This document shows, in pieces, positions 6,391 through 7,575 of a DNA stretch of 7,575 nt. The position numbers and the translations under genes are program-made. Under the pieces are notes generated by a model that saw only the letters and a list, made by a program, of their open reading frames with translations, was not told the DNA's origin and did no database searches. Numbering within the stretch: position 1 is the stretch's first letter; every line of letters begins with the position of its first letter. The DNA is from a bacterium (GTDB lineage: Bacteria; Atribacterota; Phoenicimicrobiia; Phoenicimicrobiales; Phoenicimicrobiaceae). The stretch lies in assembly GCA_018819665.1 (NCBI GenBank), contig JAHJOY010000108.1:1-7575 (forward strand), in the 5' to 3' direction.

Positions 6391-6444
6391 GGCAAAGAGG
6401 AGACAGGCTGAATTATGAAAAATAGCCTGTCTTCCCTTTTTGCC
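6391..6444 (-). terminator. Long hairpin downstream of the ice-binding gene, possible terminator
   Basis: Arms 6391-6409 and 6424-6444 pair over 19 positions: a 9-bp perfect core AGACAGGCT/AGCCTGTCT, extended by GG and GGCAAA with one mismatch and a TT bulge. The loop is 14 nt. It starts 27 nt after the ice-binding gene's stop on the minus strand, where a terminator or 3' stabiliser would be expected. The sequence after it (TCTCTACAAC on the minus strand) is not a clean U-run, so intrinsic termination is uncertain. Confidence 0.35.
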
Positions 6445-6470
6445 TGCATTCATACCGAATACTTCATGTC

Positions 6471-7217
6471 TTATGGGACAGTAATGGCATTGGCGATTAA
6501 TGTAACCGCGGTCTGTGCCAGCGCTCTGCCGTTCAGCGTTGCGCCGGTGTTCATCGTAATATTTGTTTTGGCCAATATATTTCCATTGAATTCAGACGTC
6601 GTTCCAAGAGCCACTACGCCTGCGACCGCCCAGAAGATGTTCTTGGCCTGTGCGCCGCCGCTCAGAATAACGCTCGTAGCGGAGCTGATATCGAGAGTTC
6701 CCGCTATCTGGAAGATCCAGACATCATCCGGGCCGCCCGAGAGGGTGACATCCGTTGGTATTGTCACACAAGAACTCCATTTGTAGAGTCCAGGAGCGAG
6801 TGTCAGCCCGCCAATATTTCCGGTGCCCAGTTCAGTAAAGTCGGGTAGTGTCCGTCCAGCGGCGTCGGTGTACGCGGCTTCCATGTCGAGTACAGCCGTG
6901 GTCATTTTAGCTGGAGTAGGAACTGCATAGTCGGCTGCATATACTTTTCCAGTAACTTGGGCTGATGTTGAAAATGTATTCGAGCCATCAGGTACTACAG
7001 GTGTTAATGCAAATCCTGTGATAGCGGCATAGGTGATTGGACTCACTCCAATATCTCCAGTAATAGCAGATGTAGGGACATTGGTGATCCCTGATTTTGC
7101 CAGAATCGCAAAATTTCCGGCCGACCCAAGGTCTACCGGCGATTGAGCTATTTGCTTAGCACCTGTGGTAAAGGCAGCCATTGCTATTACCATTAAAACA
7201 ATTAATAATTTTTTCAT
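6471..7217 (-). CDS. Secreted ice-binding-family protein (DUF3494)
   Basis: A 248-residue protein with a cleavable signal peptide: MKKLL, hydrophobic core IVLMVIAMAAF, likely cut after about residue 20 (TTGA/KQ). The mature part is a single DUF3494 domain, the discontinuous beta-solenoid of bacterial and fungal ice-binding proteins. Diagnostic segments are LGSAGNFAILAKSGITN (30-46), ITGDIGVSP (52-60), LTLAPGLYKW (138-147), DDVWIFQIAGTL (164-175) and the C-terminal NIFWAVAGVVALGTTSEF (193-210) to TGATLNGRALAQTAVTL (224-240). There is no anchor or repeat domain, so it is probably released or loosely held at the surface. Family members bind ice, or sometimes other surfaces; whether this one does cannot be judged. 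AAAGGAG at 7225-7231 is 7 nt before the ATG. GC content is well above the neighbouring genes and uneven along the gene, which suggests horizontal acquisition. Confidence 0.92.
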   Translation of the reverse strand: MKKLLIVLMVIAMAAFTTGAKQIAQSPVDLGSAGNFAILAKSGITNVPTSAITGDIGVSPITYAAITGFALTPVVPDGSNTFSTSAQVTGKVYAADYAVPTPAKMTTAVLDMEAAYTDAAGRTLPDFTELGTGNIGGLTLAPGLYKWSSCVTIPTDVTLSGGPDDVWIFQIAGTLDISSATSVILSGGAQAKNIFWAVAGVVALGTTSEFNGNILAKTNITMNTGATLNGRALAQTAVTLIANAITVP

Positions 7218-7262
7218 TATATTTCTCCTTTCAAAGAGACTTAATTTTTTGTTTTATTTTTA

Positions 7263-7283
7263 AAAGGTAATTAATTTACCTTT
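7263..7283. other. Small AT-rich hairpin in the ice-binding gene leader
   Basis: AAAGGTAA (7263-7270) and TTACCTTT (7276-7283) form an 8-bp perfect stem with a 5-nt loop, 46-66 nt before the ice-binding ATG. On the minus strand it is followed by TAAAAATAAAAC rather than U-residues, so it is not a terminator for that direction. It may protect the mRNA or be incidental. Confidence 0.3.
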
Positions 7284-7293
7284 CTTTTTAAAA

Positions 7294-7382
7294 TAGCCCC
7301 TTAATCTCATACTTATGAGGGAAACTGAAAAGTTTCTGATATTTCATAAGCACCTTTCCGCATCTCGACCTGATGCAGGCTA
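7294..7382 (-). ncRNA. Candidate structured 5' leader (unassigned) of the ice-binding gene
   Basis: Read on the minus strand, this stretch can fold into a branched structure. TAGCC (7378-7382) pairs with GGCTA (7294-7298) to close it. Inside are a 5-bp hairpin GCATC/GATGC (7360-7376), the single strand GGAAAGG, and a two-part hairpin with arms CTTATGA/TCATAAG (7312-7318 with 7344-7350) around GAAACT/AGTTTC (7321-7336). Part of the last helix can pair instead as CTCATA/TATGAG (7306-7319), so two exclusive folds exist. I do not recognise a known riboswitch consensus; I compared it from memory with TPP, SAM-I, c-di-GMP-I and II, glycine and cobalamin types. It ends 76 nt before the ATG. Confidence 0.35.
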
Positions 7383-7419
7383 AGAAACTACCGCTTGTTA
7401 TCAATTTACTAGTAACTTC

Positions 7420-7497
7420 TGGGGTCAGGTCTCCACATTTGACATAATTACAGGAATATTAAAGTTAACTTATGTCAAATGTGGAGACCTGACCCCA
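7420..7497. repeat. Perfect 28-bp inverted repeat, REP/RAYT-associated type
   Basis: The arm TGGGGTCAGGTCTCCACATT and the following TGACATAA (7420-7447) are repeated inverted without a mismatch at 7470-7497, around a 22-nt AT-rich loop. The GGGGTCAGGTCTCCACATTT sequence is one I recognise as commonly found beside REP-associated tyrosine transposase genes (Y1_Tnp family) in diverse bacteria. The transposase itself is not in the window, so this is most likely a dispersed non-autonomous unit mobilised in trans. It sits 25 nt after the stop of the right-edge ice-binding paralogue and would also form a very stable RNA hairpin on its transcript. Confidence 0.75.
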
Positions 7498-7522
7498 TTA
7501 TTCCTTCTTAATACCTCATTTT

Positions 7523-7575
7523 TTAATTAGGTTTCGTAATTGTATTAGCAATCAATGTAACCTCGCTCTGTGCCA
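7523..7575 (-). CDS. C-terminus of a second DUF3494 ice-binding-like protein (partial, runs off the right edge)
   Basis: The last 53 bases on the minus strand read AQSEVTLIANTITKPN and then TAA at 7523-7525. This aligns with the C-terminus of the neighbouring ice-binding protein, AQTAVTLIANAITVP. At DNA level 7536-7575 matches 6481-6520 at 33 of 40 positions by my count. The match spans the conserved last strand of the DUF3494 fold, so a tandem paralogue lies upstream on the same strand. Everything N-terminal of this tail is outside the window, so whether that copy is intact is unknown. Confidence 0.75.
   Translation of the reverse strand, partial: AQSEVTLIANTITKPN

Noticed and set aside
6256..6453. 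Minus-strand frame of 65 codons ending in MKAFRLCYN
   Set aside because: The upstream part is composition-driven and has no ribosome binding site for its own start. Only the internal ATG at 6285 has one, so just that short piece was kept as a possible remnant.
6415..6786. Plus-strand reading frame of 123 codons with ATG at 6415
   Set aside because: It runs antisense through the C-terminal half of the ice-binding gene, whose domain identity and signal peptide are clear. The translated product resembles no family.
7294..7382. Known riboswitch (TPP, SAM-I, c-di-GMP, glycine, cobalamin) before the ice-binding gene
   Set aside because: Short fragments looked suggestive, but none of the full conserved cores is present, so it is reported only as an unassigned structure.
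7420..7497. CRISPR repeat pair
   Set aside because: The two 28-base units are inverted, not direct, and occur only twice with an AT-rich loop, so this is a palindromic repeat and not an array.

Overview
This looks like a piece of a low-GC, AT-biased bacterial chromosome. The genes have strong AGGAGG-type ribosome binding sites, GTG starts where the spacing supports them, and tightly coupled operon joints. No RNA gene, integrase or complete transposase is visible. The gene families fit an anaerobe: a Nif3/YqfO protein with inserted domain, a small TM1367-type cyclophilin-like protein, a transketolase with sequence features of the split type, a small nitroreductase, and ice-binding-like surface proteins. 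Atribacterota or a Clostridia-like lineage would fit, but this is a low-confidence guess from gene content alone.

Left part (about 1-5600), the housekeeping-like region. A Nif3-family gene (+) converges on a cyclophilin-like gene (-). Next, all on the minus strand, comes a compact three-gene operon read from right to left: a FadR-subfamily GntR regulator, a TIM-barrel sugar isomerase/epimerase-like protein, and a transketolase. The joints are overlapping or nearly touching (stop-to-start distances of 1 nt and -16 nt). In front of the regulator lies a consensus promoter (TTGACA, 16 nt, TATAAT). A palindrome TTGTCATACAA, matching the TNGTNNNACNA pattern of FadR-subfamily operators, sits where transcription should start. 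The simplest reading is an auto-repressed sugar catabolic operon in which the regulator senses a sugar acid or sugar phosphate, the barrel protein isomerises it, and transketolase passes the carbon into the pentose phosphate pool.

Right part (about 5600-7575), a more mosaic region. A minimal FMN nitroreductase is preceded by a perfect 20-bp palindrome and a 111-bp AT-rich element bounded by 14-bp perfect inverted repeats (MITE-like). One edge of this element falls within the first codons of what looks like a truncated gene. Further right is a secreted DUF3494 ice-binding-family protein with higher and uneven GC content (roughly 45-65% in 60-base samples). The C-terminus of a second, related copy runs off the window's right edge. 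Between the two copies lie a 28-bp perfect inverted repeat of the kind associated with REP-associated tyrosine transposases, and a leader able to fold into a branched RNA with a competing hairpin.

The most interesting part is the 6130-7575 segment. Tandem ice-binding-like surface proteins, structured leaders, a palindromic REP-like unit and a MITE-like insertion together suggest an actively rearranging surface-protein locus.
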